Positions 1 to 6,528 of a stretch of 10,076 nt of DNA are shown piece after piece. Positions within the stretch are counted from its first letter, which is position 1, and every line of letters begins with the position of its first letter. The notes beneath the pieces are model-generated. The model did not search any database. It saw only the letters and a program-made list of their open reading frames with translations, and was not told the origin of the DNA. The DNA is from an uncultured bacterium (GTDB lineage Bacteria; Bdellovibrionota_C; UBA2361; CAKMMH01): NCBI GenBank assembly GCA_927798255.1, contig CAKMMH010000051.1, forward strand, positions 1 to 10,076, written 5' to 3'. The position numbers were made by a program, and so were the translations under genes.

Positions 1-22
1 AACATTTTTACAATAATAAACC

Positions 23-1315
23 TTAAAAGGATGATGATTCATCATCCTTTTTTAAGAAATTATTATCTTTTGCATAATCCTCAATAATATCAAAAGGAAG
101 CCCGTATGTTGTAACTAAATCAAAAGCATCTTCTTTTGAAATATTATTTCCTTTTGTTTTTATTTCATCTAATTTTTCTAGCCCGCTTACAAGCACTTTA
201 TTAAATTGCTCATATTCTTTTTCAAAATGCGATAAAAGAAAATCTTTATTTTCTTTTATAAGAGGAAATATATCGCTGTAGTTATCGATAAAGAAATTAT
301 ATAAACTTAAATAATCAAAATCTTTTACGCTCTCTTTTGTCGTTAAAAGAATACATCTTCTTATAAGTTTTCTTGGAACATAACCTCGTCCTTCATTACT
401 TGGTGCTTGTTTTTCAGATAATATTAAACTTATAGTTCTTGTATGATCTGTTAAAACTCTTACTGTTCTTTCAGATAATTTTCCGTTTGCTAGCTCATTT
501 ATTTTATCACAAATTGGCTTTAACAAATCAGTGTCATAAACAGATGACATTTTATTTAATGTCATTGTAAGTCTTTCAAGCCCTGCTCCTGTATCTATGC
601 TTTTAAATTTAAGTGGACTATACGTGCCATCTAAATTTCTATTAAATTGCATACAAACGCCTGCATTCCAAATTTCGATGTATCTAGTCTTAGTATCAAA
701 ATATCCACCAGGAACATACTTATTTACATCATCATCTCTTGTGTCATAGAAAACCTCTGTGCAAGGCCCGCAAGGTCCTGTTTCTCCAGCGATCCAAAAG
801 TTATCTTCCATTGGGCACTCTACAATATGATCTTCTAAAATACCAACTTCTTTCCACCATTTTTTACATTCATCATCGACATCAAGACCGATTGACTTAT
901 CTCCTGCAAATACAGTTACATAAAGTTTCTCATTTGGAATATTTAAATGTTTTGTTAAAAATTCATATGCAAGTTTAATTGCACCTTCTTTAAAATAGTC
1001 CCCTATTGACCAACTTCCAAGCATTGAAAAGCTTGTTAAATGAGACTTATCCCCTACATCATCTAAGTCAATTGTTCTTATGCAAGTTTGTACATTACAA
1101 AGTCTTGGCTTCTCTGGGCTTTCTTCACCTGTAAAAAACTTTTTCATTGGTGCCATACCGGCGTTAATAAACAAAAGTGTTGGATCATTTTTAGGAATAA
1201 TTGATGAATTTTTGATTCTTAAATGATCTTTTGATTCAAAATATGATAAAAATTTTTCTCTAATTTCTTTACTTGTAATCTTTTCTCTTGTATCTGACAC
1301 GGTCAAAATCCCCAT
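23..1315 (-). CDS. alaS: Short alanyl-tRNA synthetase: catalytic and tRNA-recognition part only
   Basis: Class II synthetase that would activate alanine and charge tRNA-Ala in the cytosol. Visible signatures are NDPTLLFINAGM (residues 43-54), SFSMLGSWSIGDYFK (95-109), DNFWIAGETGPCGPCTE (about 171-187), IDTGAGLERL near 245, and PSNEGRGYVPRKLIRR in the tRNA-binding part. Canonical bacterial AlaS is about 870 residues. This one stops at 430, just after the TYGLPFDIIEDYAKDN segment, so the editing and C-Ala domains are missing; the closing DDESSSF is read from a terminator palindrome. MLGSWSIGDYFK departs from the usual MLGNFSFGDYFK, so it may be a divergent or paralogous short form. The first ATG has no ribosome site. 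A GTG at residue 6 (1298-1300) has GGGGA eight bases upstream and may be the true start. Family certain; role as sole AlaS uncertain. Confidence 0.9.
   Translation of the reverse strand: MGILTVSDTREKITSKEIREKFLSYFESKDHLRIKNSSIIPKNDPTLLFINAGMAPMKKFFTGEESPEKPRLCNVQTCIRTIDLDDVGDKSHLTSFSMLGSWSIGDYFKEGAIKLAYEFLTKHLNIPNEKLYVTVFAGDKSIGLDVDDECKKWWKEVGILEDHIVECPMEDNFWIAGETGPCGPCTEVFYDTRDDDVNKYVPGGYFDTKTRYIEIWNAGVCMQFNRNLDGTYSPLKFKSIDTGAGLERLTMTLNKMSSVYDTDLLKPICDKINELANGKLSERTVRVLTDHTRTISLILSEKQAPSNEGRGYVPRKLIRRCILLTTKESVKDFDYLSLYNFFIDNYSDIFPLIKENKDFLLSHFEKEYEQFNKVLVSGLEKLDEIKTKGNNISKEDAFDLVTTYGLPFDIIEDYAKDNNFLKKDDESSSF
25..53 (+). terminator. Perfect palindromic terminator-like hairpin overlapping the 3' end of the alaS-like gene
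   Basis: Bases 25-37 (AAAAGGATGATGA) are the exact reverse complement of 39-51, with one base between them, and a run of six T covers 48-53. The T run makes it a better terminator for plus-strand transcription arriving from the left edge. On the minus strand it sits at the very end of the alaS-like gene, where the T tract is poorer, so it may work both ways. It encodes the last residues of that protein (DDESSSF). Confidence 0.6.
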
Positions 1316-1323
1316 AATTAAAA

Positions 1324-1352
1324 ATTATAACATTAGTATAGTTTACTATAAA
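1324..1352 (-). promoter_or_regulatory. Probable promoter of the alaS-like gene, with an inverted repeat
   Basis: On the minus strand a perfect TATAAT lies at 1324-1329. A weak -35 (TTTATA, 1347-1352) sits 17 bases further upstream. Within the spacer the plus strand reads TATAGT-TT-ACTATA (1337-1350), an exact 6-bp inverted repeat that could be an operator. Transcription would start close to the annotated ATG, which favours the internal GTG start of the gene. Confidence 0.4.
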
Positions 1353-1404
1353 TTAACTTAATTCTCAAATAGTTAAAAGGATATATTGACGTGAAAAAGA
1401 AACT

Positions 1405-2388
1405 CTATATAGAAAAATCACCAATATTTCTAAATTTTTGATACCTTAAATCTAGCAATTTATCAATCTCAAATTTTTGTAATTCATTTAGGTTTCTAAA
1501 TAAAGCTGACTTTAAAGTTTCAGCCATTTCTTTATAATTTCTATGAGCACCTCCAAGAGGTTCTTCGACAATCTCATCTATAATCCCAAGTTTCTTTAAA
1601 TCAGAAGGAGTAAGTTTTAGCATCTCAGCAGATTGCTTGATTTTATCAAGGGAAACTTCCTCTCCATCTTTTCCCCACAAAATAGATGCGCAGCCCTCTG
1701 GGGAAATTACAGAATAACACGAGTTTTGAAGCATTAAGACTCTATCTGCAACACCAAGTGCAAGCGCCCCTCCACTTCCGCCTTCTCCAATTACAACCGA
1801 AATTATCTGCGTTTTAAGCATTGATAACTCTTTTAAATTTGTAGCAATGGCCTCTGCTTGACCTCGTCTTTCGGCGTCAATTCCTGGATATGCACCAGCT
1901 GTATCTATAAAATTAATAAGTGGCAAATGAAACTTTTCAGCCATATGAAACAATCTAAGTGCTTTTCTATACCCTTCAGGTTCTGCCATACCAAAATTAC
2001 ATTTTAATCTTTCTTGTGTATCCTTTCCTCGTTGATGCCCAACAATTATCACACTCTTTCCAGAGATTTTTGCAAGTCCTCCGATAATTGCAAAGTCATC
2101 ACCAAAACATCTATCTCCATGAAGCTCTACAAAATCAGTAAATATTAAATTTATATAGTCTAAAGTTAAGGGCCTATTTTGATGACGTGAAATTTGAACC
2201 TTTTGATACACGCTTAAATCTTCATATGTTTCTTTTCTAAGCTTTGTTACTTTCTTTTCAAGTTCAGCGTATTCCTTTCTTATATCCTCATCACCTGCAT
2301 TTAATCGTTCTTTTAATTCTTCTAGATGTGCTTCCTGTATTGTTAAATTTTTTTCAAAATCAAGAGGATTTTTTATAACATTACTCAT
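1405..2388 (-). CDS. accA: Acetyl-CoA carboxylase carboxyltransferase subunit alpha
   Basis: Alpha subunit of the carboxyltransferase that moves the carboxyl group from biotin carrier protein to acetyl-CoA, giving malonyl-CoA for fatty acid synthesis in the cytosol; it pairs with AccD, which is not in this window. The 327-residue length is normal for stand-alone AccA. Diagnostic segments in order are the coiled N-terminus, LTLDYINLIFTDFVELHGDR, GHQRGKDTQERLKCNFGMAE, FIDTAGAYPGIDAERRGQ, GEGGSGGALALGVADRVLML and VISPEGCASILW. These are the crotonase-fold acyl-CoA and carboxybiotin-binding parts. It is probably cotranscribed with miaA upstream, 18 bases away. The stop is TAG; most neighbours use TAA. 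No sign of damage. Confidence 0.97.
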   Translation of the reverse strand: MSNVIKNPLDFEKNLTIQEAHLEELKERLNAGDEDIRKEYAELEKKVTKLRKETYEDLSVYQKVQISRHQNRPLTLDYINLIFTDFVELHGDRCFGDDFAIIGGLAKISGKSVIIVGHQRGKDTQERLKCNFGMAEPEGYRKALRLFHMAEKFHLPLINFIDTAGAYPGIDAERRGQAEAIATNLKELSMLKTQIISVVIGEGGSGGALALGVADRVLMLQNSCYSVISPEGCASILWGKDGEEVSLDKIKQSAEMLKLTPSDLKKLGIIDEIVEEPLGGAHRNYKEMAETLKSALFRNLNELQKFEIDKLLDLRYQKFRNIGDFSI

Positions 2389-2401
2389 TTTATTTTTATT
2401 G

Positions 2402-2408
2402 CTCCTTT
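2402..2408 (-). promoter_or_regulatory. Shine-Dalgarno of accA at long spacing, overlapping the miaA stop
   Basis: The minus strand reads AAAGGAG and overlaps the miaA TAA. It lies 13 bases before the accA ATG, longer than the usual 5-9. No alternative start codon lies closer, so the ATG at 2388 is retained and the two genes are likely translated from one message. Confidence 0.55.
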
Positions 2409-3459
2409 AAATATCACTTTTTACATGTATATATGTAAGTTTAACCCCGCTTACTCCTTGTGTTAAATTTATATTTATATCATTTATTAATTCATTAATA
2501 TTATAATTATACACTAAAAAATCTTTAATAACACCCTTTCCAACAATTGTAGAATTATCGCTCGATAAAAGCATAGCATTTTTGTCATCATCTTTTGGAT
2601 AAACGTCCCAGCCTCTTTTCATAGGTTCATTTCTTAAGTAAGTCATTTGCCTTTTTGCCAGATGTCTCGTGCATTTTGAAATCTCTTCTATCATTTCATC
2701 TTTAGAAATTTTATTTTGTAAAAACTCTACTGCTTGTTTGTAGCCGATACTTAAAAAGGGAGCTGCATTATTATCATATTTTTTTAGAAGTGTTTTTGTT
2801 TCATCTATTAGCCCATCATCAATCATTTGTTTTGTCCTTAAATTAATTTTGCTATACAACTCTTCACGAGTTTGACAAATAACATAAGAAAGTACGTTAT
2901 ATTTAAGGCTTAAAAATTTATGCTCTTGTATAATACTTTGAATACTTTTTTTTGATGTAAGTTTTACTTCTATTGCTCTTATAATTCTTGTTTTATCATT
3001 AGGATTTAAAATTTTTGCAGATTCGTTATCGACTCTTGATAATATCTTATACAAAGTTTTTATATCTTTACTTTCAAGCTTATTTCTTAAATCTTCATTT
3101 TGTCCTGAAATTTTAGCGAGTCCGTGAATAAGGGAGGTTACATACATTGTAGTTCCTCCTGCTATAACAACATTTTTCCCTTGCTTATAAATATTTGAAA
3201 TGACCTCATCTGCAATTTTTAAATATTTTGCCACATTAAATTTTTCGTTTGGCTCCCAAATACTTAAAAGATGATGTTTAACTCCTTTCGTTTCTTTGCT
3301 AGTTACTTTTGCAGAACCGATATCAAAATCTTTATACACCTGCACAGAATCAATGCTTACAACCTCAGCATTAAATTCTTTGGCAACTTTAATTGCCAAA
3401 GAACTTTTTCCGCTACATGTAGCACCCGTAATTAATATTAAAGGATTATTACTAAACAC
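2407..3459 (-). CDS. miaA: tRNA dimethylallyltransferase (MiaA) with C-terminal extension
   Basis: Transfers a dimethylallyl group to N6 of A37 in tRNAs that read UNN codons. Visible motifs are the P-loop GATCSGKSS (residues 12-20; the family usually has GPTASGKT/S), SIDSVQVYK (35-43) around the catalytic Asp, AGGTTMYV near 100, SIGYKQ near 238, and TRHLAKRQMTYLRN near the end of the conserved core. The start is GTG: an in-frame TAG lies a few codons upstream and no other usual start precedes the P-loop. No good ribosome site is seen. At 350 residues it is longer than the usual 300-315. The last 57 residues (about 294-350), rich in Asn, Ile and Val, are not part of the family I know. It lies 29 bases after pyrR and 18 before accA, so it is probably in one operon with them. 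Confidence 0.95.
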   Translation of the reverse strand: MFSNNPLILITGATCSGKSSLAIKVAKEFNAEVVSIDSVQVYKDFDIGSAKVTSKETKGVKHHLLSIWEPNEKFNVAKYLKIADEVISNIYKQGKNVVIAGGTTMYVTSLIHGLAKISGQNEDLRNKLESKDIKTLYKILSRVDNESAKILNPNDKTRIIRAIEVKLTSKKSIQSIIQEHKFLSLKYNVLSYVICQTREELYSKINLRTKQMIDDGLIDETKTLLKKYDNNAAPFLSIGYKQAVEFLQNKISKDEMIEEISKCTRHLAKRQMTYLRNEPMKRGWDVYPKDDDKNAMLLSSDNSTIVGKGVIKDFLVYNYNINELINDININLTQGVSGVKLTYIHVKSDI

Positions 3460-3488
3460 AGAATCTTTTATCTACACGTTTAAATTGT

Positions 3489-4043
3489 TTATTTTTCTAC
3501 AACATAAACAAAATCTTCGCCTTCAGTTTCTTTAAAAGACATTTTAATTTTTTTATCTTTTTCAACTAAAACATGTTTTCCAATATAATCAGGTCTAATA
3601 GGATATTCACCGTTATTTCTGTCTACAATAACAGCAAGCTTAACAAACTCTGGACGACCAAAGTCTATGAGTGCGTCAAGTGCCGCTCTAATTGTTCTTC
3701 CTGTATAAAAAATATCGTCAATTAAAACTACCTTTTTACTTAATATATCAAAATCTATCTCTGTACCATTTAATACAGGGTCACTTGTAACATTTACTAA
3801 ATCATCTCTATAAAGTCCTATATCAATAAATCCCATTTTTAAATCAATACCAGTAATATCTTTAATTAAACCATGTAAACGTCTTGCTATAAACTCTCCA
3901 CCTGTTTTAATTCCTATTAATACAAGATTTTCATCTAATGGATAATTATCCTCAATAATTTGATAAGCAATTCTTGTAAGTGAAAGAGATATTTCTGTAT
4001 CACCTATAATTTTTTTACAATTCTCTAAATTTACCATACTCAT
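3489..4043 (-). CDS. pyrR: PyrR: bifunctional pyrimidine operon regulator / uracil phosphoribosyltransferase
   Basis: Phosphoribosyltransferase-fold protein. In known PyrR it binds UMP and the pyr mRNA leader to cause attenuation, and also makes UMP from uracil and PRPP. The PRPP-binding loop VVLIDDIFYTGRTIRAALD is intact near residues 105-123. The N-terminal LIGIKTGGEFIARRL and the Arg-rich MGFIDIGLYRDDL also fit, and 184 residues is typical length. The first ATG is supported by GGGAG five bases upstream; a second ATG follows two codons later. No pyr biosynthetic gene or obvious attenuator is in the window, so it would act on distant transcripts, or serve mainly as the enzyme. It sits 26 bases after the DUF4845-like gene and 29 before miaA. 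Confidence 0.95.
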   Translation of the reverse strand: MSMVNLENCKKIIGDTEISLSLTRIAYQIIEDNYPLDENLVLIGIKTGGEFIARRLHGLIKDITGIDLKMGFIDIGLYRDDLVNVTSDPVLNGTEIDFDILSKKVVLIDDIFYTGRTIRAALDALIDFGRPEFVKLAVIVDRNNGEYPIRPDYIGKHVLVEKDKKIKMSFKETEGEDFVYVVEK

Positions 4044-4069
4044 ATCAACTCCCTATTTTTCTTTAACCC

Positions 4070-4441
4070 TTAAATTTCATTTTTAACTGTAGGTGAAAAA
4101 TTTAAGACAAATAAATCATAATCTTTATTATTTATAGTAAAATAAATTACTTCTTTATATTTTATAGTAATTTTAATTTTAGCACCACTTCTTTGTATAG
4201 CAATATCATCTTTTGTAGCAGGTATTTGTAAATATTTTATCTGTTCGTGCAATTTTTCTTTTATTTCGAGATCTGTTTTAATTGCAGCATCTTTACTTAA
4301 AGTTATCATTTGATTTTTTATTTCAAAATAGTAATAATATAGCGGGATTATTTTATAAAGGATTAAAATAATAAGGAATGCTATAATTGAAAGCATTATA
4401 ATTATTGGTCTTGTATATCCTTTATTATCGCTACATAGCAT
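4070..4441 (-). CDS. DUF4845-like small protein with one N-terminal membrane helix
   Basis: A 123-residue protein. A short polar N-terminus with KGYTRP leads into one strongly hydrophobic segment (about residues 13-36, PIIIMLSIIAFLIILILYK then PLYYYYF). A soluble part of alternating charged helix and strands follows, including IAIQRSGAKIKITIKYKEV. The layout (one helix, a Tyr-rich juxtamembrane stretch, EIKEKLHEQI, two strands, a short tail) matches what I recall of DUF4845 proteins of similar length, some found beside lepB; their function is unknown to me. No sequence search was possible. It is first in the apparent minus-strand operon with pyrR. Its ATG has no clear ribosome site and lies only 19 bases from the start of the plus-strand gene, so the promoter must overlap that gene. 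Confidence 0.7.
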   Translation of the reverse strand: MLCSDNKGYTRPIIIMLSIIAFLIILILYKIIPLYYYYFEIKNQMITLSKDAAIKTDLEIKEKLHEQIKYLQIPATKDDIAIQRSGAKIKITIKYKEVIYFTINNKDYDLFVLNFSPTVKNEI

Positions 4442-4460
4442 TTGTTAATACTATCAAAAA

Positions 4461-4811
4461 ATGATACTACAAGAAAGACACAAAATTCAGTATTTACTTT
4501 CACCTGACCTATTGTTTTTCATACTAGGACTTGGAAATGTCATTTACGCTCGTGTTAAATATAAAGAATACAAGGGAATCTTTAAAGAAACTTCTATTGA
4601 AATAAACGAAAATAAATTTAGAAATTATACTAAAGGAAGTTCAACATTTCCAAATAATAATTTTTTAGAAAAAAATCGTCATTTAAAAAGAAGTAAAATG
4701 CGAATTACTTTTTACAAAACTTTTGTAACTGGTGGTAAGATATTGTTATCTTTCAGTTTTTTCTTACTTGTATTAACATTTATAATATATAAAAAAAAGA
4801 AGAAAGATTAA
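4461..4811 (+). CDS. Hypothetical protein with two membrane segments
   Basis: I do not recognise this 116-residue product. It has a moderately hydrophobic segment (about residues 13-30, LSPDLLFFILGLGNVIYA) and a basic, Asn-rich middle. A strong second helix follows near 92-109 (ILLSFSFFLLVLTFIIY), then KKKKKD. The positive tail suggests the C-terminus faces the cytoplasm. The ATG has no ribosome site and lies in an imperfect repeat (TATCA-AAAAA-TGATA). It is divergent from the DUF4845-like gene with only 19 bases between starts, which leaves little promoter space, so the true start may be further in or the frame may not be expressed. In favour: an open frame of this length with plausible membrane topology in very AT-rich DNA, followed by a same-strand gene. 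Confidence 0.45.
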   Translation: MILQERHKIQYLLSPDLLFFILGLGNVIYARVKYKEYKGIFKETSIEINENKFRNYTKGSSTFPNNNFLEKNRHLKRSKMRITFYKTFVTGGKILLSFSFFLLVLTFIIYKKKKKD

Positions 4812-4868
4812 TTTTTTAATTCTTTTTACACTAAAGTTTTTTATGACGTTTTTCCGATTATATAGACA

Positions 4869-5714
4869 ATGGTACAAAACTCAGAAGACATTATGACATT
4901 AAGCATTGAAGATGCAAATCAACTTGTTGTTGATAATCAAAAATGGGCCGAATCTATTGCAAAGTCTGTAGCTCATGCTTGGAGTCTTGACTGGAAAATT
5001 GACGGACTTGATGGTGCAGCACTTGAGGCTTTAATTTTCTGCTCTAGAAGATTTAATCCAAATTTACAAATTCCATTTAAGGCTTACGCAAGAAAAAGAA
5101 TTCATGAAGCAGCGCAAGAGGCAGCAAGGAAATCAAAAGGTTGGGCAATATCAAGAAAGAAAGATCCTGAAGGACATAAGGCAAAAGAGATTTCACAAGA
5201 ATTATTAAAGCAATATCCAGAACTTATGAATGGTGAGCTTATCCTTAACAGTGATACGGATTCACAGGAAAATCAAAAGCCTTTAACGGGAGCCGAGCAG
5301 GAGAAAGCAACAAGACTTGTTTTAAGAGAAATGTTATTAGGTGCAGATATTATTGCGAGTAAACAAGAACTTACGCAAGAAAATGTCAATCCTGATGAAA
5401 TTTTAGAAGCAAAAAGAATGATATGTGCGATAGCACTTCTTGAGGTTATCCATCAACAACTTTTGTGGTCAATTTATTGGGAAGGTCTTTCACTAAGAAG
5501 TCTTGCAGATGAATGGCAAACAGACGAATTGAATGTTATAAGAGAGCATAAAATACTTTTAGAATGGCTTACAAAGTATTCAAAAAATAGTAAAAAGGTT
5601 TTATTACCTAAAATTAGGCCTGGATTGAGGCCAATAGCTCTAAAAATGAAAAAAAATAATGTTGTAGGAAAATTTACAGAACTAGTAAAAGAGGTAGATA
5701 ATTATGGGAAATGA
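4869..5714 (+). CDS. Divergent sigma-70-like protein (region 2 plus region 4-like)
   Basis: Likely an RNA-polymerase sigma factor or a derivative of one. Residues 26-92 resemble sigma region 2: a helix WAESIAKSVAHAW, then GLDGAALEALIFCSRRFNP in place of the usual DLxQxGxxGLxxAxxRFDP, then FKAYARKRIHEAAQEAAR in place of FxTYAxxxIRxAI. Residues about 181-235 resemble region 4: a helix, WEGLSLRSLADEW as the first half of a helix-turn-helix, then VIREHKILLEWL. The long charged middle (93-180) has no recognisable region 3. The acidic DL of region 2.2 and the aromatic melting residues are poorly kept, so promoter melting is not assured. The first ATG lacks a ribosome site; a second ATG at residue 9 has AGAAG five bases upstream and may be the real start. 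The gene ends in TGA and overlaps the next gene by 11 bases. Confidence 0.6.
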   Translation: MVQNSEDIMTLSIEDANQLVVDNQKWAESIAKSVAHAWSLDWKIDGLDGAALEALIFCSRRFNPNLQIPFKAYARKRIHEAAQEAARKSKGWAISRKKDPEGHKAKEISQELLKQYPELMNGELILNSDTDSQENQKPLTGAEQEKATRLVLREMLLGADIIASKQELTQENVNPDEILEAKRMICAIALLEVIHQQLLWSIYWEGLSLRSLADEWQTDELNVIREHKILLEWLTKYSKNSKKVLLPKIRPGLRPIALKMKKNNVVGKFTELVKEVDNYGK

Positions 5715-6036
5715 TATAAAAAATAAAGGTATAGGTGGAATTAATAAAGTTTCAAAGACAAATGAGATAAAGCCTACAAATGAGGTATCAGAAGTTTCTG
5801 AAGTTGATGCTGTAAGTGGTATTCAAAAAGTTTCTCAAGTTTCTGCCGTAAATGGTGTGACAGGAGTAAGGTCAAGGCACAATACAAGAATAATAACTTT
5901 AGAAGAAAGAGAAGCTCTTTTTAAAATGATAAATGAAGAGGCAGACGATATTTTTGGGAAAAATTCAAAAAGAGGAAATATCGCCAAAGAGGCCGTTAAA
6001 ATGGCTATTGATGCTGCAATAATTAAAGAAGATTAA
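5704..6036 (+). CDS. Triad-repeat protein coupled to the sigma-like gene
   Basis: Function unknown; I do not recognise the family. The 110-residue product has two parts. Residues 10-55 are a run of 16 three-residue units in which each third residue is Val, Ile or Thr and the other two are mostly polar or small (for example SEV SEV DAV SGI QKV SQV SAV NGV TGV). Residues 56-110 look helical and charged (TLEEREALFKMINEEADDIF, then a basic patch, then EAVKMAIDAAI). The ATG lies inside the end of the sigma-like gene (11-base overlap) and has AGAGGT eight bases upstream, so translation is probably coupled. A small protein coupled to a sigma-like gene could be its anti-sigma or cofactor, but nothing in this sequence matches FlgM or another anti-sigma I know; that role is inference from position only. 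Confidence 0.65.
   Translation: MGNDIKNKGIGGINKVSKTNEIKPTNEVSEVSEVDAVSGIQKVSQVSAVNGVTGVRSRHNTRIITLEEREALFKMINEEADDIFGKNSKRGNIAKEAVKMAIDAAIIKED
5731..5868 (+). repeat. Coding triad repeat: 16 units of xx[V/I/T]
   Basis: Residues 10, 13, 16, 19, 22, 25, 28, 31, 34, 37, 40, 43, 46, 49, 52 and 55 of the triad-repeat protein are I, I, V, T, I, T, V, V, V, V, I, V, V, V, V, V: beta-branched without exception. At DNA level the units differ (gaagtt, gctgta, ggtatt, caagtt), so the period is kept at protein level and is not a recent nucleotide expansion. Confidence 0.8.
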
Positions 6037-6072
6037 AAATATGTAAAATCAAATTGTTATTCAGTATTACAC

Positions 6073-6101
6073 TTGTCTAATTTTCCTATATAAATTATAT
6101 T
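6073..6101 (+). promoter_or_regulatory. Probable promoter of the 6195-6482 gene
   Basis: TTGTCT (6073-6078), a 17-base spacer, then TATATT (6096-6101). The spacing is ideal and both hexamers are fair matches to the housekeeping consensus. The start site would be near 6108, giving a leader of about 87 bases that contains a small hairpin. Confidence 0.45.
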
Positions 6102-6119
6102 CTAATGTATATTCTAATG
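6096..6119 (+). repeat. Perfect 12-bp tandem repeat over the -10 region
   Basis: TATATTCTAATG occurs twice head to tail (6096-6107 and 6108-6119) with no mismatch. The first copy carries the putative -10 and the second covers the predicted start site. It could be an operator pair, a duplicated -10 or a slippage product. Confidence 0.7.
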
Positions 6120-6135
6120 CTGGTTTTATTTCATT

Positions 6136-6162
6136 TTGTAATGGAATTTTCTCCATTTACAA
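6136..6162 (+). other. Imperfect hairpin in the leader of the 6195-6482 gene
   Basis: TTGTA-ATGGA (6136-6145) pairs with TCCAT-TTACAA (6152-6162) around a six-base loop, with one unpaired base. It lies about 30 bases before the start codon in the predicted 5' leader. No riboswitch class is recognised. Confidence 0.35.
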
Positions 6163-6194
6163 ATACACGTAATAACTGATTGAGGTTTTAAAAA

Positions 6195-6482
6195 ATGAGA
6201 ATGAAAATTCATTTTACAGGACGAGGTATCAAGCGTTCTAAGACCGTGGTTAACAGCTCTCCGAAAAACAGCAAGAAACAACAGGCGTTCTTTAGGAAAA
6301 AGGGCAAAGGAGGCTTTAACCCGCAGCAATTAAGCTTTCAAGGTAAGGCTGACACGATTCACTCTTCAAAAACTGATTCTAAAGAAGAAGTACATGAAGG
6401 AGGAAACGTCGAGACTCGCATTGCTTTCAAGGAATTTGGAGATTCTCTTTTTGGTTACGGAATTGAATCTGTCTTTGAATAA
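6195..6482 (+). CDS. Small basic-then-acidic hypothetical protein, stand-alone gene
   Basis: Not recognised. It is 95 residues long: residues 1-51 are very basic (RGIKRSKTVV, NSKKQQAFFRKKGKGG), while 53-95 are acidic and polar (DSKEEVHEGG, ending GDSLFGYGIESVFE). No signal peptide, membrane helix or cysteine is seen. A charge-split protein of this kind could bind nucleic acid or ribosomes through its N-terminus, but that is inference. The ATG has GAGG about 9-10 bases upstream; a second ATG follows two codons later. It has its own probable promoter and a strong terminator, so it is a complete single-gene unit. Codon use stands out from its AT-rich neighbours (AAG, AAC, AGC, ACC, CCG, GCG, CGT), which can mean high expression or recent transfer. 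Confidence 0.65.
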   Translation: MRMKIHFTGRGIKRSKTVVNSSPKNSKKQQAFFRKKGKGGFNPQQLSFQGKADTIHSSKTDSKEEVHEGGNVETRIAFKEFGDSLFGYGIESVFE

Positions 6483-6528
6483 TTATTAAAGATTCTCTTC
6501 CCTTTCTGTATTAACTAGGGTTTTAATT

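Noticed and set aside
647..978. Plus-strand open frames opposite the alaS-like gene
   Set aside because: They are antisense to a well-conserved synthetase domain, have no ribosome site, and show no protein-like pattern.
3296..3535. Plus-strand frame opposite the miaA start and pyrR end
   Set aside because: It is antisense to two certain genes, with composition dictated by them.
4825..4868. Promoter for the sigma-like gene (TTTACA at 4825 and TTATAT at 4858)
   Set aside because: The spacing is far too long (27 bases), and the -10-like element is so close to the ATG that no leader would remain.
6126..6329. Minus-strand frame opposite the leader and start of the small charged-protein gene
   Set aside because: The plus-strand gene has a promoter, ribosome site and terminator; the opposite frame has none and reads through the leader hairpin.
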